A DNA stretch of 64,000 bases, from positions 1,860,001 to 1,924,000 of the forward strand of contig JAIXMG010000001.1 in NCBI GenBank assembly GCA_025201345.1, written 5' to 3'. Shown here piece by piece: positions 21,011 through 33,754 of this stretch. The stretch is from Thamnidium elegans (taxonomy: Eukaryota > Mucoromycota > Mucoromycetes > Mucorales > Mucoraceae). How positions within the stretch are numbered: the stretch's first letter is position 1; the number at the start of each line of letters is the position of its first letter. The position numbers and the translations under genes were made by a program. The notes under the pieces were generated by a model that made no database searches, was not told where the DNA came from, and was given only the letters and a program-made list of their open reading frames with translations.

Positions 21011-24000
21011 TAATAAAAAAACATATACTGACATAATTGATATAATTTTACCCTTTGGCAGATGGAAACAGAATCCCTAGACATATTTACAGGATAAAGA
21101 ATTTCGTCTTCCAAAATAGCATCGAATATCTCATCTTCATCTTCACCACGGAAAGGTGATTGACCAAGCAACATTTCATAAACCAATACGCCAAAGGCCC
21201 ACCAATCAACCGCACGACCATACTTTTGTTCCAATAAGATTTCGGGTGCCATAAATTCAGGTGTTCCACAGAAAGTTCCAGTCGTATTATCTTGCCACAT
21301 GTTTTCTTTACAAAGACCATAATCTGCCACCTTGATATGTCCATCCAAACCAAGCATAATATTATCTAATTTCAAATCACGATAAATAATACCTTGGCTA
21401 TGGAAGTACTCTAATGCCAAAAGAACTTCGCATGCATAGAATTTAGCTCTTCTTTCTGAAAATGGTTCTCGTTGAATATGCCACATCAAATCTCCTCCAC
21501 TAACGTACTCCATTACAAAGTAAACTCTGGATTCGGTTTGGAAACATGATTGAAGTCCAATTAAGAAAGGATGCTTTTCTCTATTGGCAGCTTGGAAGAT
21601 ACGTTTCTCGGAACGAACACTATACAATAAAGTTAGTTACCTCTCAAAAACAAATGTAACGTTTTTTTTTTTACCTTTCAATTTCATCATTATCAATAAT
21701 AAATCGTTTCTTCAATACTTTAACAGCATACAATTTTTTATCATATTTATCTTCTGCCAACATAACTTTACCAAAGTTACCTTTACCAAGGACAAACAAA
21801 AAGTTGAAATCGTTCAAAGTTACGCGTCTCTCGGTAGGACGAGTAGCAGGCTTTGATGGAGGCTAAACAATATAAAAAAAGATGTTAATCATCAGTAAAT
21901 GTATTCTAAATACAATTACTTACTCTATTTGCAAGATCAATTTGAGCTTGAGAGGGCAAGTTACATACAGGGCGTACAGGTGGAATATAAGGAATTTGAG
22001 GACGAATACGTGGTTGATAACGAGGATCGAACTGTTGCTGTTGCTGTTGCTGTTGTTGAAGTTGTTGTTGCTGATAACGGGGGTCGTTACTTTGCACAGG
22101 ATATTGTTGAGGATGGTAAGCCTGACCATGCGTAGGTAAAATGGGTGGTGTAACCGTTTGAACACGATTGACAGGACTGGATGGCGAAGGCTGATAAGGT
22201 GAGGTAGGTATGTAAATAGGCTGTTGTTGCGTTGGTGAAGGGATAGGCAATGGCTTCTGTTGATTTAGTGACACTTGAGACATGTGGTCGCTTAATTTAG
22301 TTTCAACTTCGTGTTTTGATACACGGCCTGGTTTGAGATTAGTAGTGGAAGAGGTAGATGGAGTGACCGATCCGTCCATTGTTTTTCTTTTATTGGCTGC
22401 TTTAATTTCAGACAACATTTGATTAGCCATTTCCATTGACAACCCGCAAAAATCGGGGATAAAGTGCTGACATTTTGTATGACAAGTGATTGCACACTCT
22501 ACAATTTAAATTTTAGTACATATAAAAATATCTTGTACATAAACATCTTTTACCTGAGCACTTTTTTGCACCCTTTGATCCAAGTGGAAGCATGTAACCA
22601 CAATGACAGCACCAATTAGCGCCAATATTGGTAATTGGTTCAAATCGATGAGGAATTCTATGGTTAAGTCTATCCTCATCAGCATCCTTATCAGCATTTG
22701 CCTTTGAGATACACTTTGTAACCACTTTTGTATAACACTTTCTGTGACAAGTGTATTCACAATCTACGAAATCACAAATTAGAAAAAAAAAAAAAAAAGA
22801 CATGCCAAAATTTAAAATAATATTACCTTCACATTGGTAACCACTGTTTACCATAAATTCGCCACAAAGTGCACAACGCATAATATTGTAAAATTTCTTT
22901 TCAAAGAATTGATGCCCATTCATTTCATGTACTTCTTCACGTCTTTGTCTTACAGCGCCAGCACGACCCAACTTATCAAACGGACGACGATTAGCTGCCT
23001 CACGAACTAAAAGAAAGAAAAAAAATAGAGGTTAATACAAAGTGTAACCAAATGACATAATGTTATATTTTAGTATACCGAAGTTAACACGAAGTAACAT
23101 TTCACCCGAAGGCTCCACATCGAACCAAGCTTGTAAACCTTCTTGCGTAGACTCGACACGACTAGTTTGTTGAATTTGAGGTTGGCTTAAGCTGGCAGCA
23201 GTAACGACGCCTTCCTCTTGCTTTTGATATACATCAGCAGGAACCCAACCAGGCTCACTTTCTTGTTGAATCTTCTTTTTACGTAAACCTTCAGCGATAT
23301 CAGTAATTTTTAACCAGAAAATACCAATAGGTAAACTACGTTCGGCTTCTTGATCGTAAATTGAGATCTCGACTTCGGTTGCTTTATTGACATGTGTTTC
23401 ACACATGTCCATCCATTTATCACTACGAGATAATTTAGATCGATAAACAATATTACCATCAATCTTTACAAATACAATCGTATCTGGAGCTTTGAACATT
23501 CTAGTAGGCGCATGAGCTAATCCGCGTGCTTGTACAAGCTGAAGTTGTAATAATCCTGTCACAGGTCTTCTAAAGCCAGGTGGCATACGTGCCGAGGGAG
23601 GTGTTTCTAATTCTACAGGTATAAATGTTAAATATACGCTGTATAAAAAACAGGTTTTTTCGATATATATATATATATATATTACCGTAATCATCATCAT
23701 CGTCTCCTTCACCAATATAAAGACTTTTATATTTTCTTAAAGCCTTGGTAAGCAAGTTTAATTTTTCGATACTTTCATACATTTGGCCTTGTAATTCATG
23801 TCTTCTTTTTCGGTCACTAAGAGAAGGGTCTCTATCAAGTACGTCGGCCATTGTTTTGATACCAGCCAATACTTTATTTTCGACGTCAAGTTTATACTCC
23901 AATTCATGTAATTTAAGAGAAACTTTGGACTTGTTGTATAAAGTTTCAGTAGTTAATAAATCTAAGGAAGTTTTTTTTTAGATGCTTAGTTATTAATTCC

Positions 24001-24346
24001 AAATATATATATATATATATATATATATTTGTATACCTAATGTCGAATATTTCTTAATGTCACGACCTTCATTATGTCCAACCTCATGCGGGGTATTATG
24101 GTGATCGGGTTTATATGTTGTATCATGTAAACTGCTATCCGAGTCTTTTCGCGATTCCATTTTGGCGAGTTCGTCATTAAAATATTCAATGTATTTTTGA
24201 CATTCTTTAATTTCAGTGTCACACTGAGAAAGCGCATTGCGATCAGTTAATAAAGGTTTCAACTGGTAAGCCTTATCACGCATTCTCTCGTTCTGAACAA
24301 TTTTGGCTCGTAATTCCTTTATTTTATTCTCATGGTGGTTCTTCAT
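20682..24346 (-). CDS. PKC1: Protein kinase C, fungal Pkc1 type
   Basis: Cell-wall integrity kinase activated by Rho1. Nine minus-strand exons, 24037-24346, 23686-23961, 23079-23612, 22827-23006, 22554-22763, 21924-22498, 21675-21862, 21052-21619 and 20682-20972, give 1043 aa. Domains in order: two HR1 coiled-coil repeats (about 1-75 and 110-185; Rho binding), a C2-like domain (about 210-350), two C1 zinc fingers (from His405 in [10 protein letters not shown], and again from [10 protein letters not shown]), a Gln/Pro-rich hinge with a Q9 run, and the kinase (about 715-980). Kinase motifs are GKGNFG, Lys743 in [15 protein letters not shown] with Asp839, DYG rather than DFG as in yeast Pkc1, [12 protein letters not shown], and the AGC tail with hydrophobic motif FQNFSYV. 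The start is the first ATG of the HR1 exon. A short upstream exon cannot be excluded. Confidence 0.92.
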
Positions 24347-25928
24347 ATGGTATTGTTTTTATGTATAAAGATACATATGATATTTAGTTAAAGGTAACGA
24401 GTGCATAAAAAGTTACTTACACTCATTATATAATCCGATATTATATTATACAACTAGAAGAAGAAGAAGAAAAATGTAATAGTAACAAAAAAAAAGTTCC
24501 TCTAACTTTAAAAAGAGAAACCTATTTTGTGTTTGTGTGTGTGCTTCATTGGCATTATCTGCCAAGTCACAGCCGAAAACTTAAAATCAATCGTCACATT
24601 CTCTGATTTGAAAAAAAAAAGATATCAGTTTTGGATCTACTGATTGCAACTCTAAAAGATGTGTTGGATATATTGTAGTTATCACCAGTGTGTTCGAAAC
24701 TTAAATCACGCGACATCACGCTTTGTACCATTTCTTTAAATGCAGTTGCAATATAAAGACGTTTAGGGTTAAATAAATGAAAAAACTTTAATCGCTTATG
24801 CTAAAATGACGACATAAGAGTACAAAAGCCTACTGCTAAGCAAAAAAGTAGTCGGGGGCCTAATGTATATCGTTTTAATCAAGAGATGAAGTGCTTAAAA
24901 AACCATATAATCAGAATGATTCATATTATTAAACATTGTTATTTGCCTCTTTTTTTTTTCTTCTTCTTCTTAGTAATCTGCAACTTACTTATTGCGGACA
25001 TTTTACTCTGCTTGTTTTGGGTTACAGTTATAGATCTTTCAAAAAAAAAAAAAAAAAAGAGGGCTATTATTTTTATATATATTAAAAAGCCTTGGTAGTG
25101 ATTATACTTGTTTTTAAGTATATGTGGTTTTTACTTTTAGGTTAAACTGGCCCTTATGTTATGCTCGAGTAAAACATCTCTACGAAATCGTTCTTTGAAA
25201 AAAAAAAAGGTATCGCGCCAATTCAATTAAAAGTGTATGCACTACTCACTTGTAGTGAATTTTTTCGGCGCACGGGCTATATTTGTTGATCTGTGACCAA
25301 ACAGTAACATACATTAAAACAGATCAAAATATTGCGATAAGTATTGTCATAAGTCTACTTAATCCCTTTACACAAAATAATTAAAGGGAGAGGGAGAACT
25401 ATTCAATTTTTATTTCATCTTAAAACAATACATAAAAACTTCTTTCTAGGGTTTCCTTCAGTTTAAACAGCCAATAAAGAAAACTCAGCTTTATTTCATT
25501 CCTGCAGTGTTTCATGGAAATTCCAGTACCGCTTTGAAATCAGGAATCAGATTTTTTTTTGTAATGTGGTATCGATCATGAAAGAATATTCAAGTTTTTT
25601 TATTCTATATCTATAAAGAATCACTAACAGAAAATTTTTGATGTAAAGTATCTTTGTTACATTGATATGTGTTTATATATCGGAAAAGTCTATTCCGTGA
25701 AAGAGTTGCGATTGAGGTTTGTTTAGGTTACAAGGTAAATTTCTTCTGCCCAAGTCGCGCTGTTCCGGAACAGGTTTGAAGCCAAAACCTATTTGACAAG
25801 ACCTAAAAATCAAGAGTAGCGCAAATACTGTAGAGGGATTTTTTTTTTTTTTTTTTTTTTTTACTTCTGAACCACTGCAAAATTTGAAGTGAGATTTATA
25901 TCGCCAAAGGTAACAAAAATGCTGTTTG
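24347..25928. other. Gene-poor spacer upstream of PKC1
   Basis: About 1.6 kb with several poly-A/T tracts and a perfect 14-bp palindrome CTGTTCCGGAACAG at 25760-25773. It contains the presumed PKC1 promoter near 24.35-24.7 kb. The right-hand part borders the transposase relic and may belong to that element. No coding gene recognised. Confidence 0.5.
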
Positions 25929-27014
25929 TCATGAGTTGATTTTCTGATCTAATGAATATGGAGACAAATACATCACCTTATAGCCGCGAATTTCAATCTC
26001 CCTAATCATCGGTTTTGATTTATGGATAGTACAGTTGTCCATAACTAAATAAGTGCCCTTTAAGTTATTATCAAGATCCATGACATTATGAATATTATTC
26101 ATAAACTTGATAAAATGCGCAGTTATCGTTCCTTTTGGTATAAGTGGTGAGGCTTCTTGAGCTTTATCCTCATTAACATATACGAGCTCTATTATAGGTT
26201 CCTCTACTACAATCAACTCATCTGGAGTGCGCTTTTTACCTTTATTCACTTTTTTTTTTTTTTTTTTTTTTTTTTTTGGCGTGGTTGCCATTTCTTTCAT
26301 TTGAAGCTTCTTTATTACTACATGAATAATACTAGATGCGTGTATAGCATCAATGATTGTATGTGATGGGGCTTTACTTTTTTGTGTCTTTACTATGGCG
26401 GGCGTTCTAATGTCAGATCTGGCTTAGTTGTTCGTCAAATTAATATGAAATCCAGCTTCATCAATAAAAACATAGTTTTTTGTAAAATCTAAATCAGAGT
26501 ATTTCTATTTCATAAACCATCCATATCTTGTTTGTAGACTATCCGCAGAGTTCCTAACTTCAGGTTCAAATGTACGTGTCTTAACGACCACGAGCATATT
26601 GTTCCTAAAATGATGGTTAAGTTGCATCTGAAGTGTAAAGCCCAATAAACCGTTTTAGAAAAATTGTCAGTAATATCTTCAGTGTAAAGCTGAGAGTCCT
26701 CGTCAAATAGATTTCGAATGTATCCCTTGTGTTCAAATGTGAAGGGTCTTTTATGGCCAGTGCTCATCTCTGATAGTTTGTATGGCACTTCTTTTGTTTC
26801 TTAGTAACGCTCCTACCATCGTCGGGCAGTACGAGTTTCGAGGATCAAGGTATCCTTCCTTTTTCTCAGGAAGTTCGAGCATTCGATCTATGAACTTCTC
26901 TCTTGCCATATCGTTGTAATCATTGTAGGTAGTAGTGATATATCCAAGTAATATTAGAGCAATATAATTTAGACATAATTTTATACAAGTGTGATACCCA
27001 TTATCAACTTGCAT
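25929..27014 (-). mobile_element. Broken Tc1/mariner-like transposase
   Basis: Successive minus-strand pieces from high to low coordinate make up one transposase. YNDYNDMAREKFIDRMLELP and MVGALLRNKRSAIQT are the N-terminal part. RPFTFEHKGYIRNLFDEDSQ then LYTEDITDNFSKT is the helix-turn-helix region. VFIDEAGFHINLTNN (about 26425-26480) is the first catalytic Asp block, cut by a stop. TYLVMDNCTIHKSKPMIREI is the second Asp block, followed by GYKVMYLSPYS, where the expected ELNPIE continuation is replaced by LDQKINS and a stop. Frames shift several times and a poly-Lys run interrupts the middle. The DDE-superfamily IS630/Tc1 identity is clear. The copy is dead. Terminal inverted repeats were not found. 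Confidence 0.8.
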
Positions 27015-28289
27015 AAAATTATATACAGGTATACTTATTACTTTGAACCCTTCGTATTACTTTATAACAATTAATTAATAAATATGTATATAACAAAGCA
27101 TAATGTAGCAGCTAAAAATGATACAATGATACATTTTTTATAATCAGATTTGTTGTTGTGATTAATCTATAATCATTGCGCTCATCCATAAAAGAGTTAT
27201 ATATCTATATGTTCTTTTCAAACTTACAATCATGTCATGCTGAGACCATCTTATTTATCCCTAAAGTCTATAAAAAGGCTTACATCTTCTAATTATAAAA
27301 GAATAATGTCTTTCGGTCTGATAAACTTTTCTGTTTTTTATTTTTTATTTTTGATATTTACTCTGTCAATATCACAAGTAGTCCGCTTTAAGTTCGCTTT
27401 AGTGATAGTCTTCATCTTTATATTATCGCTTTTTTTTTTTTACATTGTTATCTTCGATATATTTGCGGGTTACTGAATAGGCACCTTGGATGGTAATAGC
27501 CCGGGACAATGTTAGGATCTATGACCTGTGTTAAAATATCCTCCATAGGGATCAAACACTTTTATTCCTTTTTCGGTGTAGACATTTTCCTGCCCATCTT
27601 CGTAAAAGAAAATAGTTATCATTATTCGTTTTTTAAAAAAGAGAAGAAGTTAATCGGTATTGACGTTTTAAGAAGTTTATATCTTCTTTTTTTTTTGGTC
27701 AATTTGATTTTTAGTAGTTAATGGACATTTAATTTCTCAAAGTGGCAATATTTACCGCTCATATTGTGCATGCACACAGTTAGGACACGTGCTTTAAAAA
27801 TTTTGTGGCCATTGCCTGTGAAAATTACGTGAATACCATGGAAATTATATATGTATATATTTACGAACGTAGTACTGGTGGGAAAATCTAATTCATTGTT
27901 TACTTTGTTTATAATTATCTTTTTAAACTATATAAAAATTACATAAGGTATCAATTGATGAGAGGTATCGATGCAACTAAATCGTTATAGGCATTTCCTC
28001 TTTAGGCATGACAATTGTATCCATCACTACAAATAATACATGCTAAAAACCAGTGTACTAAATACTCGGGAAACTTCTAGAATTGATTTCACTAGTTCAA
28101 AGTTCTTAAAAAAAAAAGATTATGTACATTTTATCCCTACATACAAAGAAGGTTTTTTTAGCTAAAAAAAAAACCGTGAAACTTGATTGATTTTACTGCA
28201 TAAGGGAACCTGGGATTCTTTAAACACTTGTACAAGGAAAGTAGAGAAATTATAAGGTCCCTAGAAACCGCATTTAAGGTTGATTTTTC

Positions 28290-28342
<53 letters not shown>

Positions 28343-29021
28343 GCTTACGACGATTGATTTTAATATATAGTATGTACTTGGTATTATATTATTTTATAAA
28401 GATTCATATAAGTGGTCTGTTTATTTTTGCTTATTCCCTTAATAATTTTTTTAACAAACAAGAAGACATTCATCTAATTTAAAGCTGAACTAGGTACGGG
28501 ATGCATACTCCACATTGTAATTGACAGTCCAAGTAACTATTGTTTATACTTCGTCTTTTTATTTATTTATAAGAATAAAGCCATTGATAACACAGAACAA
28601 ATAAACATTAATGAGTGTTTATATATTTTCTTTTGAAGAGAAAATGCTTCGATACTTTGAGATCATAAATATCTCTTGAAGATGAACGTTTTGGTTTTTT
28701 TTTTTATTTTCCCCCAATGTTTTAAGTAATCTGCATAAACTAGAATAATCTGAATTATTACTACACCGTACTCTTTTATGATCTTTTTTCTTTGAAAAAA
28801 AAATGTTTTATATTCGCATTTAAATACAATGTTTGTCATCTCATTAGTGTGGTTTATGTAGTTTACGATAGCAAAATTAAATATACAATGGCTTACGATT
28901 TCTATGTAGCTACAAACATAAGTAATGATAGTGATAATAAAGGAGATACTATCATAAACTGATCTCATTCTTCTACTCTTATGTCCTGTCAAGAAGTAGG
29001 GTAGCTCAATCCTATTTAACT

Positions 29022-29058
<37 letters not shown>

Positions 29059-30089
29059 ATATTGTTCTGTGATGTTTTCACAGCAGCTGGCTTGCCTTTT
29101 TCAGATTATGCCCGGTTGTGTTTCATATTAGTATGAATAATCTGCTACATTCATACTTATGAATTCCATTATATACGTGTATTCGAAATCAATCTATATA
29201 GCTGTAATGTTAGCGTCCGCTAGTACCTGTATTCCGATTCTTCTTTTTAAATATTTGTACGCGTTAATTACGCGATTTATCGGGTATTCGGCTACGAAGT
29301 TATGGAGGATTGACAAGGTCTTCGGATCCTCTGTTCAAGCCTTTTATTCTAATTTACTCTAGTCTACTGTAAGGTACAAAAAAAACTAGTGATTCAATAT
29401 AACCATTATTTGAAAAACTAGAAAATCTTCTCAAATACAACTTGTAAGCAGCTTTATCCCACTGTAAAAATCCAGCTTTTTATCCTGTCTGAATTTTAAT
29501 TTTAATTTTAATTTTTATTCTGTTAATGCAGTTTTGGACAAGATACTTAATCTCAATATTTAGGTCAAGTGACCAGTAGGATAAAGAGAGTTTCTGAGAC
29601 ATCACATTAAAACAGCGACTATTGACTGTAGGTTCCCCTGTACGCCACATTTTAAAAATATAGTTTTTCACTGTGAAAGTAATCCATTTATAGTATTCTT
29701 TGATTTAAGAAGCGTTAGATTAGAAGCAATATAATAATTTACTAAAGAAAATTTTGGGCAAAAAAAAAAAAAAGAAGAAGAAGAGACATAGTATAAATAG
29801 GCCATTGCATAAAAAATCATCGTAATGACATGTTTGAAAAAAAATAATAGTGCATAATATACATAAGGAAGAGGTATAAGAATAATAGTGATGATAATGA
29901 TGATGATGATGATGATGTATGAGAAATAAATATAAAATGAGTGTAATACTTTGTATATATCATAATGTAGAAATATTATGTGTGCTAATTCTTTCTTTTT
30001 TTTTTTCTTTTTTTTTTCTTTTTTTTTTTTCTTGATTTTTCTTGATTTTTCGTTTTTTTTTTTTTATATGTAAAATAAGGGGGTTTTTT
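27015..30089. other. Gene-poor A+T-rich region
   Basis: About 3 kb. It contains small frames of biased composition, for example 27237-27476 rich in Phe and Ile, which are not convincing genes. There is a 50-T run at 28292-28341, a poly-A of about 34 nt near 29023-29056, a GAT-type microsatellite near 29890-29918, and pyrimidine-rich sequence (29992-30064) just 3' of the next minus-strand gene. No gene supported. Confidence 0.5.
28292..28341. repeat. Poly-T tract, 50 nt
   Basis: Uninterrupted run of T read directly from the sequence. The exact length may vary by sequencing error. Confidence 0.85.
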
Positions 30090-30671
30090 TTATACTTTTT
30101 TTTTGTCACCTTTGGGGCTAGAAATCTTCCAAGGTCTTTGACATATTCTTTGATGATAGACCTCCATTACATTTTTGCTTTGTAAAGTTTTAAACCTACC
30201 CCAACAACAACCTCTTGAGCGATGAGGTAAATAAGTGCAAGAAATCATTGCCCAAGATAAACCTTGTTCATAACCTTTTCGTAAAAGTCCATCTTCTTCT
30301 GGTGACCACGGAGTTCGAGTTTGTATATAACTGGTCGAATTTGATCTGTTGCGTCGATTATTTTGGTGGTATAATTGTTGAGGTGAAGTAATAATAAAAT
30401 CCCCACTACTTACAGTACGCCTACACACTTCGCTATTTACACGGCGACGATGTTTAACTACTGGCGATGGAGAAGGAGAAGGAGAATGATAGACGCTACT
30501 TTGACTACTACAGCTGCTAATGCTTTGGGTGCTATTTGAGCGACTATGTCTCCAAAATTCAACTTGTTCATAAAGTATATTTGTGTTTATTTGTAAGTTT
30601 TCGTCTTGTTTCTTTTCTAATAGAGAAGAATAAGGATCACAAGGGTGGCATAACAAGTGTTTAATATCCAT
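30090..30671 (-). CDS. Myb/SANT-domain protein
   Basis: Single-exon frame of 193 aa. A Myb-like DNA-binding repeat lies near the C-terminus, about residues 117-163: TPWSPEEDGLLRKGYEQGLS, then WAMISCTYLPHRSRGCCWGR and FKTL. The spaced Trp/aromatic residues fit one SANT repeat. Upstream is a Ser-rich low-complexity segment (SCSSQSSVYHSPSPSPSP) and a basic patch (KHRRR), likely disordered, possibly nuclear targeting. It is a candidate transcription regulator of unknown targets. One Myb repeat alone does not settle DNA binding. It diverges from Bet4 with about 1 kb between starts. Confidence 0.72.
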   Translation of the reverse strand: MDIKHLLCHPCDPYSSLLEKKQDENLQINTNILYEQVEFWRHSRSNSTQSISSCSSQSSVYHSPSPSPSPVVKHRRRVNSEVCRRTVSSGDFIITSPQQLYHQNNRRNRSNSTSYIQTRTPWSPEEDGLLRKGYEQGLSWAMISCTYLPHRSRGCCWGRFKTLQSKNVMEVYHQRICQRPWKISSPKGDKKKV

Positions 30672-30721
30672 AACACCTATTTAATTATTTTTTTTTTATT
30701 AGTAAGATACAAAATACTACA

Positions 30722-30761
<40 letters not shown>

Positions 30762-31204
30762 TTTACCAGGCATATAGTATAATAATAAAAAGGGGAATAA
30801 TAATAATAATAATAATACAAAGAGTTGATTAGAACAAGAAAAAGAGAAAGAACGCGAATAAATTAGATATCAGCTCCCTTTTTATAAAAGGGGAGGAGAA
30901 ATGCATGTATAGGAGTTGAACCAGATAAAAACGGTAATGATCTGCCGCCAAATCTTAAAGGGCTGTTATTTCTCCTAGAATAAATATTTAAGTTATTATT
31001 ATCATAAATAATAAAAAAAAAAAGAACAATGCTCAAACAGTTTATAAAATTGCACAATTACGTATTATATTCATCTAAAAATCGAGTTATATTATTATAA
31101 AATGCATCGTTATGTAGGGTTATCACAAGGACAACAGCCTTCTTTTTATTTTATGTATACTGAAAAATTCTTACATTTGCCTTATTTATAATATCCCTTT
31201 ATAC

Positions 31205-31239
<35 letters not shown>

Positions 31240-31713
31240 TATTATATGTACAATAAAGTTGACAACAAATTAATTACACATATACCGCTGTCAACTATAC
31301 CTTTTTCTTTTCTTTTTTTTCTTCTTTCTAGCTTTATAATTGATGCTTATAATAAGAGCATGTATATTTTTACAGCATATATTTTTATACATATAAACTT
31401 TGTGTTCGATCTTTTATTATTATTTTTATTATTATTATTTAGTAGTGTGGAATATTTAAAATCGTCTGCAATGCACAGAGTATTCAACTGATCAATCAGT
31501 ATTATTTATTTACCAAACATGTATAAATTATAATATATATGTTTGTTTTTTTTAGCCTTTATATCACGCGTTATTGTACTGTGTGTTGTTGTTCAACCTA
31601 AAACTTTCTGACGTTCAAATACGTGAATACTTACAAATTCAACTGACCTTTTTTTTTTTTTTTTTTTTTTTGTCCTCCCCTTCTTTTTTATTCCTCTTAC
31701 CCCTTGTGAGAAA
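30672..31713. other. Divergent promoter region Myb gene/BET4
   Basis: About 1 kb of A+T-rich sequence with a poly-A tract of about 36 nt (30724-30759), an AAT microsatellite near 30799-30818 and a TA repeat (about 31206-31235). Short frames on both strands lack support. Confidence 0.5.
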
Positions 31714-33032
31714 ATGAGTGATGTTGTAAGTTTACACGATTGTCATCATACTTGCCAACTAATCCCCTCCCCCTCCCCCTAAAAAAAAAGCATGGTAGAA
31801 AACGTGAAAAAACTACAGAGGAGATAGTAAAAGCTAGAAAGTTAAGAGAAGCTGGAAAGATTAAAGAATATAATCAACTAGTTCAAGACTGTAGAACCAA
31901 GGTAAAAAAAAAAATCAATTACAGAAAGAAAAAAAAAAGAAGGAAAAACAACTTACAAAAAAAGGTATTGAAATTAGATGAAAGACAAACAATACGATGC
32001 TGATGCTTTTAACTTGACAACAAAAATCTTGCAATCGAATCCCGATTATTATACCATTTGGAATTACAGACGTATTCTCATCTTGGATCAGGTTTCAAAA
32101 GATGCAGAAAAAGAACAAAAATTATATCAAAACGAACTCGTCTTCTTTTTACAGTTGATTAAAATCAATCCAAAATCGTACTGGTTATGGAACCACCGTA
32201 TTTGGTGCTTGCAAACTATGCCTCTACCAGACTGGAAGGCGGAACTTGGTCTTGTTGATAAAATGCTGACTATGGACGCACGTAACTGTAAGTATAAATA
32301 TTTAGTACATGTGTATAAATTCTAAAATATCAAATTATCGTTAGTTCATGGTTGGGATTATCGTCGATTTGTTGTAAGTCATCTTGTAAAGAAAGTGCAA
32401 GACGAAACAAAAATTGCAGATATTGTGAAGCAAGAATATGAGTTTACAACTCGTAAAATCAATCAAAGCTTTAGTAATTATTCTGCTTGGCATCAACGAT
32501 CAAAATTACTACCAGACATTGTAGTATCCATGTCAACTGAAGAAAAGAATAAAGTAGCAGTAAATGGTAGGCTATAGATTAATAATAAAAAAAATAGGAT
32601 ACAAAATCAGGGGACTTATAATTTGTAGAATTGGATTTAGTGAAAGCAGCAATATACACGGATCCCGAGGATCAATCGGCATGGTTATATTATTGGTGGT
32701 TATTAGGCCGCGCACCCGAGGAGGTTGAACTGTTAGGGGCCTATCAATTAAAGGATACGCCTCTGGTTATTTTAGGATTTAATGATATGATTAAATTCAT
32801 GCAGGTGCCTCAGCTTTTTGATGCAAATAATCAACCATTATTGGGTAAATTATATCCATTATGTGAAGACAGTGGGAATGCATCTATTTGGCTCTTTTTA
32901 TTGGATAATAATATCGCTGCTAAAAATATTATTTTCGATGCTGCTTCAACTATTTTACCTAGTTCTAGTTCAAAAAAAGTTCCTTGCAAGCAATGGGATA
33001 TGAATATAACAGAGATGGATAAAGGAGAAGGT

Positions 33033-33063
<31 letters not shown>

Positions 33064-33754
33064 CGTTAAATTTAACTTGTAGACATACTAAATATATATA
33101 TATGTCAATCAGGGGTTTTTAAACGAGTAGAATCATTAAAGAACAATTTGAAGAACGTTTGGGTGCCTCCTTCAACAAAAATGTATAAAGATCCAGCTTT
33201 AAATGATCAAACGAGCTGGTATACATTAGATAGAATTCAATTAGTAAAAGACGAAATAGAAACAGTTCGAGAATTATTAGAGCTGGAACCCGATAGTGCA
33301 TGTAAATAGTCTAAAACATGCGTGCATACATACATGTTTAATCATTATAATTATTTATGTTAGGGGCATTACAAACACTAGCACACTTTTTAAATCAACT
33401 CTTATTACGTACTGGACAAGTCGATTTATACAATGAAATTATCGTTACTTTAGATAAATTGATTGAAATTGACTCAGATAGAAAACATAGATACCAAGAT
33501 CAAAGTAAGTGATTCTTTGTTTATTTGTTTGTATTATGAAATAAGAAACCTAAACTTTCATTTTGGATTTAGAAACTAGAATCAAGTTTGATCAAACACT
33601 TTTACTTGACCATCAAACACTAGATCTTTCATCCTTCACGTTTATTCCTCTTTTATCAAAGCTATTACTTGAAGATCGTATTATCATTTCTTCAGAGAAA
33701 TTACAATCCCAAGTAAATCAATTACCATTCTTAATTGAATGCATTTATTCATAA
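31714..33754 (+). CDS. BET4: Rab geranylgeranyltransferase alpha subunit
   Basis: Alpha subunit of the type II prenyltransferase that lipidates Rab GTPases for membrane traffic. Eight exons, 31714-31725, 31791-31901, 31978-32287, 32345-32566, 32629-33030, 33113-33301, 33364-33504 and 33573-33754, give 522 aa. After [15 protein letters not shown] come the tandem prenyltransferase-alpha repeats: [48 protein letters not shown] and [17 protein letters not shown]. The C-terminal half ([33 protein letters not shown]) follows animal RabGGTA, but no leucine-rich repeats are obvious, as in yeast. The first exon is only 12 nt. The stop TAA overlaps the convergent GATase gene by 6 nt. Confidence 0.9.

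Noticed and set aside
21882..22139. Val- and Leu-rich frames antisense to the Pkc1 poly-Gln hinge
   Set aside because: They are mirror readings of a CAA/CAG repeat inside a well-supported coding exon.
27237..27476. Open frame of 79 codons rich in Phe, Ile and Leu
   Set aside because: Composition is what A+T-rich DNA gives by chance. No domain, no splice partners and no neighbouring gene structure. A second similar frame at 27509-27721 is treated the same way.
28070..28082. Perfect heat-shock-element-like GAAACTTCTAGAA
   Set aside because: No gene start lies within a sensible distance, and a 13-base match of this kind is expected by chance in a large window.
29159..29362. 67-codon plus-strand frame
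   Set aside because: Partly plausible composition near its end, but no recognised family and no start context or splice partner. Left as unsupported.
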